From Lichenostomus cassidix (Eukaryota > Chordata > Aves > Passeriformes > Meliphagidae): DNA of 64,000 bases. Below the pieces are notes generated by a model, which saw nothing but the letters and a program-made list of their open reading frames with translations, was not told where the DNA came from and did no database searches. The stretch spans positions 6,806,426 to 6,870,425 of the forward strand of contig CM039194.1 of assembly GCA_008360975.2 (NCBI GenBank), read 5' to 3'. The stretch's first letter is position 1; each line of letters begins with the position of its first letter. Below, piece after piece: positions 48,913 through 61,111 of the stretch. A program made the translations under genes and the position numbers.

Positions 48913-49458
48913 TGAGGTTTTCTTGCTCTGGGGAGGCAGGGGAACCCCAAAACCCCACAAAAGAGATTCCCCCCGTGTGCTTACCACGCTGCTGTGGGCG
49001 GGGTGGAGCCGGGACCTGCGGGACCTGAACCCGTGCTAGGGCTGGCTTGTCGAAGACAGGATAATAGGAGCCTTGGCGAATAAAGGAAATGCAGTCTCTC
49101 AGCCTTTGGAATCCAGGGTTTATTGGTAGGGATGACGGGGAGGAGAAGGCAGATGGGACCGGGACGGAACGAGGGAAGCAGGACGAGGCGGCGGGGTTCC
49201 CAAGAGCCAAGAGCCCCGAACGGAAGCGAACATCGGGTTAAGAGGGATGGAAAGAGGGGACGGGTTTTGAGAGGATAGCCAACCGGGACGCAGGGGATAC
49301 AGACTGACAAGGGCTTCAGGGAATGGGGGTGCAAGGAGGGAAGATACAGAACTTTTAAAAACCAATAATAACACTGCGGGTAAAGAACTTTCTAGCTATT
49401 AACTAAATATGGGATAAGGGAAGGCAGATATGCAGTGCCAATCAGACACACTGCTACA
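48913..49458 (-). repeat. Solo LTR (LTR-E), copy 1, ATGATG duplication
   Basis: A 546-bp LTR read on the minus strand as TGTAGCAGTG...GAAAACCTCA, flanked by an exact 6-bp repeat ATGATG (48907-48912, 49459-49464). Its poly(A) signal AATAAA appears as TTTATT at 49119-49124. It is CpG-rich in the middle. It is related to 55644-56227 by shared blocks such as 'tcccggttgg' and 'ttcggggc' on the LTR strand. Overlapping minus-strand frames of 84-117 codons are translated LTR, not genes. Confidence 0.87.
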
Positions 49459-49464
49459 ATGATG

Positions 49465-52400
49465 CAAAATGATTTCTCTCTAGTTCGTTGGTTTTCTAGC
49501 CTTGTGATTGCACAGAAATATCTATAGTAGGTTGCACTATCTATAGTAGTGGAAGACTAATTTTTTGGCACAGGACATTAATTTCTTTATCAAATTGATG
49601 AGTAAGTGAAGACTTTTCCTTGAGGAAAAGAGGCAGTAGGGAGGCAGTAGGAGAGGCACAATATTTCCCTCATGTGAAAAATAAGGGAAAACGTGACAAA
49701 TGGGTTACAGAAATGCTAGAGAAAGGTCAAATAGATTTAAAAGCCTGTGACTTAGTTTTGCTTTCAAGAACTTGGAATGTGACAAGGTCCCTCCTCAAAC
49801 TCTTTATTTAGAATGGGTTGGGATGGGTAAAGCCATGCCTTTTTCAGGGCACCTGCACAGAGGCTGTCACTCCTTCTGCCCTTTGCTGGGTAAGCCTCAG
49901 CCACCCAAATTTGAAGAGAGAGGGCAGTTGTTACCTGCCAGGGATAGTTGTCACCTTTAGGCTACAAATTCTTTCGACGATAGAGAATGAAATCTCAGTC
50001 AGACTGGCAGGCACTGTTTTCCTCCTGCCATGTGTGTGTTGAGTCAGCTGAAAGAACAGCTCCATGCACGAAGCTCTTACAGCAACATGTGAAGGCAAAG
50101 GACATTTGAGTGCAAACACTGTGGCTCTGGAAAAATGTGTAGAAGCAAATATTTCCCTCTGAAAATGAGACTCAGGCATTAAAATGTGACCCCATAATGT
50201 CCTTTAATCTGGTTTCCAATATATTCACCAGTTTCTGGAGCTAATGCTATAGATTCCATGAAAAAGAAGTGCAGCTTGAAGATAATTGCCAATGAGTCTG
50301 TTCAAGCACCATCATGTGGATTTTGTGAAGTGCTTCTAAGCATTTGGCTTGGCATATGCTAAGCACATCCAAATGGCTTAGAGAAGACACTACAATTGCA
50401 ATCAATACCTTTTCCTAATTTTCTCATTTGTGGATCCATAATAATACTTCCCAAGCAATACATACATTACACCCCAGAGGGTTTGCCAGAGTCAGGGCAA
50501 GCAGTACATTAAACACCATACAAACATGGACTTGCAAGGCCCTGCTATTGAAAAGATTCCCATCTCTGTCTATTAAAAAGGAGATATTTTTGTTTTCAAC
50601 TGAGTGGTTAATTTATTTTTCTCACAGTGTTTAGGAAATCTGTAAGAGGCAGGATGAGAGTTCAGTTGTGCTTTACTGTCACGATCTCCAGCCTCAGTGC
50701 TGGTGTATGTTTGCACATATTGAATATGGTCTGCAGGAGGATCCCCTGAACAAAGTGAAATTCAGCGTAAATAAAAGCCTACACTTTGTGAGATTCAGTA
50801 TTGCAGCTGATTACACCCCCATGTTGTATCTGCTTTGTGGACTCCTAGTCCTTAAAAAAACCCTAAAAATTGCACAAATAATGTTCACTTCGAGAAAAAG
50901 CCATTCTTTCAATTTCAAACCTCCTACCCTGTGTCAGAGAACACAGTGTGCTCTTATAAAAGTAAATATCCTTGTACTTTTAATGCCAACAGGAGTTAAT
51001 TTTCTTGGGTTTGTTAGTATTTTTCCCTATTTTTTTTTTTGGCAAGACGCCAAAGTGTGGGGCTTTTTCTCAATGAGGCAAAAATAGAATGAGACAGATG
51101 CATTGACCATGTGAATGCGAAGGGGAAGATTCTGCTAATGAAAGATAATGTAGTTGGGAAAAAAAAGACTATTTGAATAATGGGAATAGCAAATGTTTTG
51201 GCACTGCTCCCGTTCAAGCATACCTGTGTCTGTTCAGAGATTACTTCCCAGGAAATAACATTTCCAGCTGGCCAAGACAGTTATGAAAATGACATTTAAC
51301 ATCCTGGGCAACTGGCACATGGGGCCACATGATGTGTGGGTTTATGCATCAACCCATCCCCTGCATTGTCAGGAAAGCTGTAAGTTTATGGTTTCTTGCA
51401 ATCTTGATGGGACCTCCTTGGAGCTATTTAATCCTGACTCCAGTGAACCTTTGATCTTCAGTACAACGCAACTGCAGAAGTCATGCTTGGTTTAGAACAC
51501 TTTTCTGAGAGAAAATATCATTAAGGGAGGTGAGCCAGTGATTTTCAGACTGTAGGCTGTGAACCTCTGATGGTCCAAAGTTTAAATGTAAACCTTTTAA
51601 TTTTATTACCTCTTAACCAATCCAGTGCACTTTACTGTCAGTTAGGGGCTAGCAAAGTCTGGATTTTCTTTGAAGCAGCAGCATAATAACTACAATATAG
51701 GCAAGATTATTAGCCTCTTTTAACAAATAGAGTAAATTATTTCAGATATAATAATATTTGTACTAATAGTACAAATAAGGAGTTTTATATCTTGGTTTGT
51801 AAGAAAAGTGTGATATTTCCTAGAGAATCTGACAACTGAGAACTTGCCATTCACTTGAAAGTCATATCACTCCTTTATTTGCTTATTTGTGATCACTTTT
51901 GTGTAAAGGAATGAGACATGAATAATTATTATTGAGGCAAGCATGATTTATGAATCTGCTAAATATATTTTTATGGAGTAGAGATTTGCCATACTCTTTC
52001 TAAAAAATCAAGTACCCTTCTATCTTAGATATATTTACAGGATTCTGAGCACTGGGAGGCAGCAGGAGAACCTCAGCTCGGCCCCTCCTTCCCCTCCTTG
52101 CAGCATTGGGAGCTGGGGTTCTTTAACATGAGATGATATTAAACGTCTTGATTTTGTCTCTGATATATGTATATACATCTCTTTGCTTGCCTGCATTCCC
52201 ATTGAAATATATACCTCTCAGTATGCTATTATCACCACTTGTGAATTGCTTTTAAATTGTGTATGTAAGCAACGTCCGAGAATGTCTCTGGGTATAAGCA
52301 CATTTACAGATTTCAATGATGGACACAGTTATTTTAATATAATGGAACAGGGATGTGGAAAAGGCACATAAGATGTTTTCAATAAAAGGCAGCAGGACAG

Positions 52401-52837
52401 ATTAGTGGCCATAAAGCTGAAGCAAGAATCAATAAATATCTGGCAAGATCCTTCTTAGGTAAGAGATGGAACGTGAAAGTATTCTCTTCCTGCATTTTCT
52501 AGAGCATACTGTAATTTTACAGTGCTAAAGCAAAGGTAATAAGCTTATTGACACTGGGTGCAGTATAGTCCACCTAAAAACAAGGATGGTGCATGAGAAT
52601 AATTTAGAAAAGGAAAAAAAACCAAGCATGCAAACTCCCAAAGAACCTCTCTCACACAGCTTTCTTTATTTTGCTTTTCAGTTGAAGAAACAATGTGTGA
52701 CAATTGCGAACTTTACATTTTCACTCTCTCCCTGTCTACCTTTTGTACCCCTGTCTGGGATTGATGTTATGAAAATCCTTTTTCCCCTATCGTTGGCTTA
52801 TATGCCCAAGAAAAAAAATGTGTAAAAAAAAAAAAAG
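49465..52837. other. Non-coding stretch, nothing recognised
   Basis: No gene or known repeat was supported. Open frames reach 139 codons (50668-51087) and have no recognisable domain. The right end is an A run (52824-52836). Confidence 0.5.
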
Positions 52838-53332
52838 TGTGGTCTTGTCGCTTTAACTACACTCAGCCGCAGGGAGAAACGCGGGTTGTTTTGAAAACTT
52901 TTTCCCCAAGCCTCGCTTCGGGGGAGGATTCTTCGCTCGGCAGAGACTGCGCGCTAGACGGCGGTCGGAGTGAGCTCTGTTCCGGTTCTTTTTTTTTACT
53001 TTTTCTTCATTTGGACCACTTTTCTTCAATCTGCTTTGTCACCCGAAGACCCAGGGGGGGGGGAGGACAGCAGAGCTCTCAGGGAGCTCCACCTGGCCCG
53101 GGGGGGCGAGGAGGAGAGGGGCTTCGTCTGAGGAAAAGGACTTTTTTTTTATCAGGTTGAATAACTCCTTTTCATCTTGGTTTTCCCCTTCCCCTGTGCC
53201 TTGCAGGGCACTCTGCGTGGTTTTGTTAAATAAATAGCTTTTTCTTCACTTCCATCTGAGAGGTTCTGTTGTGGGTGGGGGAGGAGGTGTCGGGGCCCTT
53301 CGCTCTCGGAGGAGAGTTTTATTAACCCGGGA
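52838..53332 (+). repeat. GC-rich LTR-like block, probable solo LTR
   Basis: A ~495-bp island of GC- and CpG-rich sequence in AT-rich DNA. It starts TGTGGTCTTGTCGC right after an A run and ends CCCGGGACA. It has AAATAAAT near 53228-53235, well placed as a poly(A) signal, a T-rich tract (52989-53030) and G runs (53055-53065, 53101-53107). I found no target-site duplication. A CpG-island promoter of an unseen transcript is the alternative. Confidence 0.45.
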
Positions 53333-53843
53333 CAACCCCCCTTTTTCAAAGTTTGCAGTTCCCACTGTAGACTATGACCCTCATGGAGTCATTCAGCAAA
53401 GCAACAGTCATTAAAAGCCTGTTAAACCTTGGAATTCCTCCTGTTGCAAAGAGAATTTGAAGAATTTTGGCCAGAGCAGTCAAAAAGCGGTGGGGATTTG
53501 GAAGTGTGCAGGGTTATAAATACCAGCAAAATCAATCAGGAAAGACTGTACAAGTGACGGGAGTCAAACAGATGACAAGAATCCAGGCTTGTTCACAAGT
53601 ATTGAAGTTACTCCTTGTTCAGGTTTGGCACTAAAGTACTGCACCATCTTCTGCCCTGCTGTGACAGTGCTGTGCTGAAGGCTTCAGAGAAGACAACTGT
53701 CTGGATAAATGCATCACTGCCATATTTCACTGCTTGTCGAGCATGTTTCCAGTCATGTTTTAGAGATTTAGACTCAGCTGCTACCTAGATGTAATTAAGA
53801 GCTCCTTCTCCTATAGGTGCTACAAGCCTTCTGTCTTTATAGT
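53333..53843. other. Non-coding gap, nothing recognised
   Basis: Unique-looking sequence between two LTRs. The last five bases ATAGT (53839-53843) are the left duplication of the next LTR. No gene was supported. Confidence 0.5.
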
Positions 53844-54708
53844 TTTCAGAGACTGAAAATAGTTCATGCCTCAAACATTGATACAAAGTTTTGATCAAAG
53901 AAGCCTCCCTGAGGATGCCTGGCTGGGACTTTGTACTGAGAGCCAAACTGCTGAGATTAGATAAAGGGAAAAGCCTATTGTTCAGTCATCTCAGTCTGAA
54001 GGAAAGGAATGCATCCACAGAGGCTGAAGCCACCAGCTGTACTGAGAATCATTTCTGGCTGAGTTTGGAGTGAGGGGAGAGCACAGCTCACAGAAGCCAG
54101 GTTTGCACAGTCTTACCCCTCAGCTGAAGGGGGGAGGAGGATGGCGTAACCTCTGGTCAGAGGCAATACACACTCATCCTCCATTACACAAACTGGCCCA
54201 GCTGTGGAACCCCCAACCCCACAAGCCACATCCACGGGACTCTCATGTGAGAGGCAGCTGAGGGGGAGTCACAATCCATCACAGACCCCCCAAAGTGCTC
54301 CCCAGACGCCTTGCACCACAGGAGTGCACATGATGTAAGCAGAGTCTGCTGCTAGAGGCTGCCCCCTCCCCCGGGGGAACATGCCTGGACATTTCCACCT
54401 GGCCTGAGTGTATATTAACCCATGGCATTCTGTGCTTTTTGGGAGGACTTCCACCACCGAGACCAGCTGAAGAGGACATCAGGACACCAGTGGGGCCCAC
54501 GGAGTGGTGATACTTCTTTGTCCATGTCCATCTCTGTCGTCCCCCCCCCATCTCTCTCCCTACTCTCCCTTTTCTCTCTTTTCTTCTCTCTCTCTCTCTC
54601 ATCTGTACTATCAAATAAAACTCATACTATTGACTGGCATATGGTCTCGTTTGGACCTTAATTTGGGCAGAGGTATTTCCAAAGAACCTTAATAATTGGA
54701 TCATAACA
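53844..54708 (+). repeat. Solo LTR (LTR-C), copy B, ATAGT duplication
   Basis: An 865-bp homologue of 43103-43895. It is flanked by an exact 5-bp repeat ATAGT (53839-53843, 54709-54713), which also shows that the first base pair TG has become TT. TATATTAA lies at 54411-54418, a CT-rich run at about 54540-54600 and AATAAA at 54614-54619. Compared with copy A it carries about 80 extra bases near 54105-54187 and lacks about 36 bases near 53894. Confidence 0.92.
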
Positions 54709-54713
54709 ATAGT

Positions 54714-55643
54714 CATCAAAATATTTCCCTTTCCTATATTCTGTTCCATTAAGAGAAGCCAGTCAAAGTGTTTCTTTTTTATCCACTGCCCAGAGAAACC
54801 TCATAGTTTAGTATAATTGTTGAACTGCCTGTTGTGTTGTTTGTGCTGTTCTAACAACAGATTTATTGCTTATGTCAGTCTTGTGAGGTTTTCATTAGAT
54901 CAGCTCAAGCTTCTTAGCATGGAAACCTTTCCCATATTTCTGTCACTCTCATTTGTACTATCATCTGTGGAGAGGAAGGGGAAATGGGGCCACATTGCAG
55001 AATGTCATTTGTGCTAAAACAGAGGTTTCTGCATATAAACAGGATTCAGTTTCCCTACAGACAAGCTTGGGGTCTGGATAAATAACACCTTTCTTAAAGC
55101 ATGATGTATAAATCTGTCTTTTCTGTCCTTTCGCTGTAATACTTCCAGATAGTGAAACACCTTTTCTCTTTCTAAAGTAAGTCTTCTCTTTTTTCTGCCC
55201 TGTAGAGTTATTCTCCTGTCATTATACCTGACAAGCTGCTCCCAGCTCCCTTGATTCAAGGCTCATCTCCTCCAGACTATATCATGATCAGCAGCAGAGC
55301 ATCTGTTTGAAGCTGTGCTGAGCTGTTCCCTTCACCCCAAACCCCAGCCCTGTGCTCAGTCCTGTGTGAGCAGAGTCAGGATGCTCCCAGTGCTCACCAA
55401 AGGTCACCTCCACACAGCTCCCATTTTGCTCTCAGCCCAATCTGACAATATCAGCATCTCCCAGACACGCAGAGTGCTTTTGATGGATAATGTACTCCAA
55501 ACACTGTGAGTTGCTGTTGGAACTTAAGGTTATGAATTGACTCTGAGAATTGTAAAATCTTAGATTTACGGGAATTTTTTGGGTTTCCTTAATCCATCTA
55601 AAAAAATCAACATTCTAATAAGACGCATTTTTCCTATGTCACT
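54714..55643. other. Non-coding stretch, nothing recognised
   Basis: Unique-looking AT-rich DNA between two LTRs. No gene or repeat was supported. Its end, GTCACT (55638-55643), is the left duplication of the next LTR. Confidence 0.5.
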
Positions 55644-56227
55644 TGTGGCTTCTCACTTTCGAGTTCAGGCGGCACGCCCCGAAGCCACACAGAAAGGGCG
55701 AGCCGCCACGCCGCCGCACCTGCCGGGTGTGCCCTGGTAGAGAGGCTCACTGACCGGTCTGCGGAGTCCCTGGGGGACGGAGGCGAGCGGGAAACGAAGT
55801 GGGGCAGAAGAATGTACGACACGCAGTCTGCAGGCTTCCAGGGATTTATCTGAGGGTCTTTGGGTGAGGGTCCAGGGACGGCAAGAAGGGACGGAGAGAC
55901 GGGGATGGGCTGAAGGCTGGAAGTCCGGAGGCTGCGGGCCCCGAATAGCCAGTGAGAAAGGGTTATATGGGGAAGGAAAAGGGGAGTGGTTTGGTGCACA
56001 GACCAACCGGGACAGTCAGAGGGAAGAGGGACAGGGACACAATTCAAATGAACCAATGATACACAACTCAAGAGGGAACAAAGGAGAAGTCTCTAGAAAT
56101 AATTTCTTCAACCGCAGGGGCTCATGGTTGGTTTCCACAGGTCTCCATGACCTAAACAGTCCAGGCTGTCACAGCTCTCTGCGGCTGGTCTCTTGAGGAC
56201 TAGAACTTGCAGGCATGCACTGCAAGA
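55644..56227 (-). repeat. Solo LTR (LTR-E), copy 2, GTCACT duplication
   Basis: A 584-bp LTR on the minus strand ending GAGAAGCCACA. Its start reads TCTTGCAGTG, which lines up with TGTAGCAGTG of copy 1 if the terminal TG has mutated. An exact 6-bp repeat GTCACT sits at both edges (55638-55643, 56228-56233). A CCATATAACC TATA-type site (plus-strand 55961-55970) and a GATAAAT poly(A)-like site (55844-55850) fit the LTR layout. Minus-strand frames of 113 and 145 codons here are shadows. Confidence 0.8.
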
Positions 56228-56233
56228 GTCACT

Positions 56234-59200
56234 AACTTACTGAAAAAAAAAAAAAAAGCCAAGTTGGTTCTTAAAAAAGATCACAGGAAAGACAATGTTG
56301 TGATTTTATTTGTAGTGTGTATTTAGATATTTTTACAGCATTATTGCTTATATACATATCAGTCTAAACCATAAATAGAAAAATAAAACCTGTTATTTTA
56401 AAAGTATTATGTCAACACTAGTAAAATCTGTCAAATGAATAACCGCATATTACTTTCCTCTTTCTCAAGTAACATTTTTGAAGTCAAGGAAATTATTCAC
56501 CTGACAGAAACTAAGAAAAACAGTCAGTTCCAAGTATGTTTGAAATTTCAGGATAAAATATACTGGAATATACTGTCAGCTTCAATACTATAAAAGAGCA
56601 ATTTCTACCTCAAAAAAAAAAGCTTAAAAATTTTCTGCCTATTCCTAAATAACATATTTTGTAAGCATGGACCTTAGCCAAGTGCTCAGATTACTGCAGA
56701 AACTGTCTTCAGTCTTATAAACAACAGGATGGAATTCTCAATTTCTTCTTCCCTTCTTTTCTTCCCGTGATTCTGCCTGTAGAGCTCTATGGAAGAGCTT
56801 CCTGTTCACAAACTTCCTATAGGAAATGGGAGACTAAACTTAATGAAAAATAATCAGTCTCTTCATCTCAGTTCCACATCTCTTTTAACTCCCAGAATAA
56901 AAGGAACCCTGCTAATGAGAGAACACACCTGGGTGATTTCTGCCTGCAGCAGCCCCAGCCCTTGGCACATGTTCTGAAGGAAAAGTTGTGGTCAGTAGGA
57001 AACCATACAAATTCTCCTGTCTTCAAATTAACTGGACTGGGGTGAATTTTCAGATAGATGAAAAAGGCCACAAAGGTTAAAAGTGCACATTGAAACCTTG
57101 CTCTATGACATGGGAAGGTCAGGGGCATAAGAAGGCATCTAATAGACACACAGAAAGGCAATATGATGGCACAAGCCTTCTTGACTCAGAAAAGTAGGTA
57201 GAAAATGCTTTTCAGAGGGAGGAAAATTTATAATGCTTGGTGTCTCAGACATCAACAGAGAATTTACCCACACAATACTATTAATACTAGCCAAAGAGGG
57301 GAAAAATAAGAATTGTGTTAAAATAAGGAGTTGAGAAGTGACAGCAAATCTATAAACTATGATTTTACATATTGAAGTTCTCTGGAGCTGTATCTACTGT
57401 GTGGGTGGACTCAGTTTGTGGAGAAGTCTGTGAGCAGGAATTGTAGAGACCAAGTTTTTTCGAGTCTTCCAGTGCAGTGATTTTTACAGATGAGTACTTC
57501 TGAAAGTGCTTTGTAGGAAAAAGGAGTTGCATTAAAGAGACAAAAGTGGATGAGCTATAAAAAATATTTGTGCACAGAAAGAGAAAGGGGTGTACCTAGA
57601 GTGTTTGGGGACTTTTGGTTCTGATAGGGTCAGGATGCTGTTTTAAATCTTTAACAGCTTTTGGAGGGATCTCAGTGAAGGAGCCTTTGCTTTACATTGT
57701 GTGGTTTACAGAATGAGAAGAAAGACAAAACAAGTAAAGGAATTATGGGCAGAAGTTGAGCTCTAAAAAGTTAGACTTTTCTTCTGTGTCTCCCTTTCAG
57801 GTAGTTTTCTCAGGTGGAATAAGTCTTCTTATTTGCATTTCAAAGGCAAAAAAAGTGAATTACAGCGTAAATCAGCAGCAGAGCTGGGGATAATACAAAG
57901 ATCTGTTTTGTCTAATGTCCTATCCATGAGCTGTCACTATGCACACAATATCTGACTAGCACGTGCTATTAAATGTAAGAAAAAAATCATTTGAAAGAGG
58001 CAAATGTTAGGAATTGCTAAGAGAATTTTATTGAAATTTGAAGACTTCCAGAAAGGATGTCTGAAATCAAAGACAGATCAACAGTAAGAGAATCCAAACT
58101 TTTTTTTTCCTTCTCAGTAAAGTCCTAAATGTTCTATGTGAAAATCATACCATGCTTCTCCAGAGTAGCTGCTTTCCATATCCATCAAGTTCCTCTTCTG
58201 TCCTACGAATCAGCTCTATCACATCTTCTGTCCCTTTATCAAGAATGCAGATCCTGATAAAACAACCATTACAGATGTTTTAGGGCAAGTATTACCTGTT
58301 TATTCTTTCACTTCTTAGCATTTTCTGATTGTCCCAATTACTGTCTCCAATTTATGCCACTGAAATGATATTTCAGATTTTCTTGCACTAGTAATACTGA
58401 GTTTCAGAAGTAGCTTTTAAGAACATTAAAAATACTCAAGCAATGAATTAATCATAATGTCCTAGGGAACAAGAAGAAGACAAATTATTAGAGTAAGAAC
58501 AAGCAAAAGAAAATTATTAGCAAGGTGGGGACTTCTCAGAGACAATAACAACAAAATAATTATGGTAACAGCATGAAGCTAGGAGACAGCCTGTGCTTCC
58601 ATGGTATCAGCTCTGTGAACCAAATTGTCACAAATATGGAGTATGTTCTGGTCATTCAGTCCAGAAAGTCTGTGAAGACATCGATTAAATAGTTATTCTG
58701 TGTTTGCTGGGTTTGGTTTGGTTTTTGTTCTGTTTTTTTTTATGAAAAGCCTAATTAATCCTTTGCTAATACCTTTGAGGCTCTAGAACAATTCCAAATT
58801 TACTTAGTTTTTAAGTATTTTGGGTTTAATTTAGCTGAGCATTCAAGAGAGATTTTTCATTTCTTAAATACTTCATGAGTAGTTATAAAATGTTAATTGA
58901 TCCAGTAGAAAGCAGAAGCAGAAATATTCAAAATTGCTTAGTAGAGAACTCAATTCTAGGAGTACTGTGTTTTCCTTAAGAAGAAAAAAAGGAATGGCAG
59001 GTAACTGAAGTTGTAGTTCCAGGACTCAGGTCTGAGTTCATGCTGGCTACATTCCAGACAAAGGAGAAAACCATTCTCTGTTCACACAGCTGTTGTCAAA
59101 CTCAGTAAGCACTGCTCTGCCTCAGATTGTTCTGGAGAAAAGGGAAGATAGCGCTCATGAGGAACAGATAAAATACAATGAGTTGTGGCACTGTTCAGAG

Positions 59201-60842
59201 CAGCACCAGCAAGCACAGGCTGCACAGTCAGTGCACATTTGCCTTTTAATGTCAGCTCTTCACAGCCCAGTTTATAAAGCTTGAACTGAACGACCTGCTG
59301 CCTGTTGGAGGTGGAAGAAGCTCTTTGCACAGGATGGCAAAGCTGCTGAATCCCAAGATACCCTTACAACCTGTGCAGGCATTGCATCCTGCTAATTCAG
59401 AGTGAACCTGCAGCAAGTGCCCAGATTTTATCTGTAACCTTTGTTAATCCAGAGTTTACTTAATTCAAGTAAACACATACTCTTTTAGTCATCCATAAAC
59501 AACCTTTACTGGCACCAGGGCAGAATTTACTAAAGTGCATCAGTCAGTAAAATGGAAGGCAGTGTGAACCTAGGATGTTATAAGAATATAAAACTTGAAT
59601 TGCTGGTGTGAGCAGTGCAAATAACAGTGCCATCCAATGAGGTTTGTAGAGCCATTTCTCTTAAAATAATGAAAGTAAAAGTGAAGAAATTTTTTTTTGT
59701 GTTAATGACTGCTTTACATTGTTTAGACACCTCAGTAGCCCTGGGAAAGTCCAGTGCAAAAGGGCCAAACAGAATAATGGGGGCTCAGAGAGGACAAAGG
59801 AAGATGTGAAACATGGATGGGAAATGGGCATTCCTCAGATGAGCTGCCTGACTCCTTATGAATGCTAGGAATTGTAGTTTAAGTATATCACCATCAAGTT
59901 TGCTGTATTTTCATGGTTACTCCTCACAGAGCCTCCCATGGAACCCAGGAAGAAAAGCTCCCTACTGCCTGGTGTGATGGCTGCCTTTCATGCCCCCTGC
60001 AATACATGTAGTGCACAATTGAATATTCAGAAATAAGAATAATTTAGTGGACTTTCCTCCTTTCCTTTCAAATGTAGCTGAATGACTCAATTTTTCACAA
60101 AATCCCTCCAAGGATCTCTGGCAGAGATTGTAACCTTTTCTAGCCAGCATCTCCACTGCTGGTTGTCTTTTTCTCCTATAATTCTAGCCAAGAACCCTGG
60201 CAGGGTCTGTTAGACACCAACTGCAGCCAACTGAAATAACTCTTCCCATTTGGCCAGTGGGCATATTTTAGTTGTGTTTTTAGTAGTCTGTTATTTTGCA
60301 GTCTGGTGACATATTGCAGGGGTCAGCATGAGGAAAAACAGACATAAATCTTTCACATTTACCCTTATCAAGTGCTCCATTTTTAGCAGCCTCTTCTCAA
60401 GAAACCTATTGCACTTGGCAGCTTGGTTGGTTTGCTCCATGTTATGAATAATAGCCACAGCATCACCCCTGCTGTGAAATTCCTTGGAGTGCTTATTGTT
60501 CCATGTTACAGGGCCTGAAAAGTTAGGTGTAATCACAGTACTAAATGCTGCAGGGTGACAATTTGCACATCAAATCTTGCTCTCTGGGAGAAGGAGGGGT
60601 TTGAACAGCCAAATGCCATGGTTATGTTGAGTTGCAAGTGTGGGAGGATGATGGCAGTTTCTGCTCTAGCAGACCTTCATTGTCATGTGGCATTTAGCAC
60701 TCCAGTCTTGGTTAAGCCTTTCACTAGTTGCTTTCTGCATATTTGCATAAACACTTCAAAACTGTAAAACAGACCTGTTTGACTTGTTTCTCTGCACATG
60801 TTTCTCCATTTATCTGTGTGTCCTTTTTCTGTCATTGTTTTG
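56234..60842. other. Non-coding stretch, nothing recognised
   Basis: AT-rich unique-looking DNA with an A run at 56244-56258 and a GGTTT run at 58710-58727. Open frames are under 100 codons without recognisable domains. The last six bases (GTTTTG) are the left duplication of the next LTR. Confidence 0.5.
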
Positions 60843-61105
60843 TGTCGCTGTTGAGCAGCTAGCAGAGTAAAGAAGGCACCAGTTCTCAGTGGTAAGAAGG
60901 AATGACCTTTATTGTTTTGATTTCATCATATATATAGAGTTTTCAAAAGTCACCCAGATTGGTCGGTCAGAAGCCTTCCCCCAGGCCTGATTGGCCAGGC
61001 CTGCACCGTCCAAGTTCTGGGACACTGTTCCAATAACATCCAAACTTTATCTTTATTTATAAAACACAAGAAGAATTCTCATGGGAAAAGCCTGTACTAG
61101 CCACA
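60843..61105 (-). repeat. Solo LTR (LTR-B), copy 3, GTTTTG duplication
   Basis: A 263-bp LTR-B in reverse orientation, TGTCGCTG at the left edge and CTAGCCACA at the right. It is flanked by an exact 6-bp repeat GTTTTG (60837-60842, 61106-61111). The 6-bp duplication makes the family ERVK/alpha-like. This copy proves the LTR-B boundaries used for the other two. Confidence 0.93.
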
Positions 61106-61111
61106 GTTTTG

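Noticed and set aside
48893..49374. Three overlapping minus-strand frames of 84-117 codons
   Set aside because: They cover the CpG-rich part of the solo LTR-E; overlapping open frames in a GC-rich LTR are expected.
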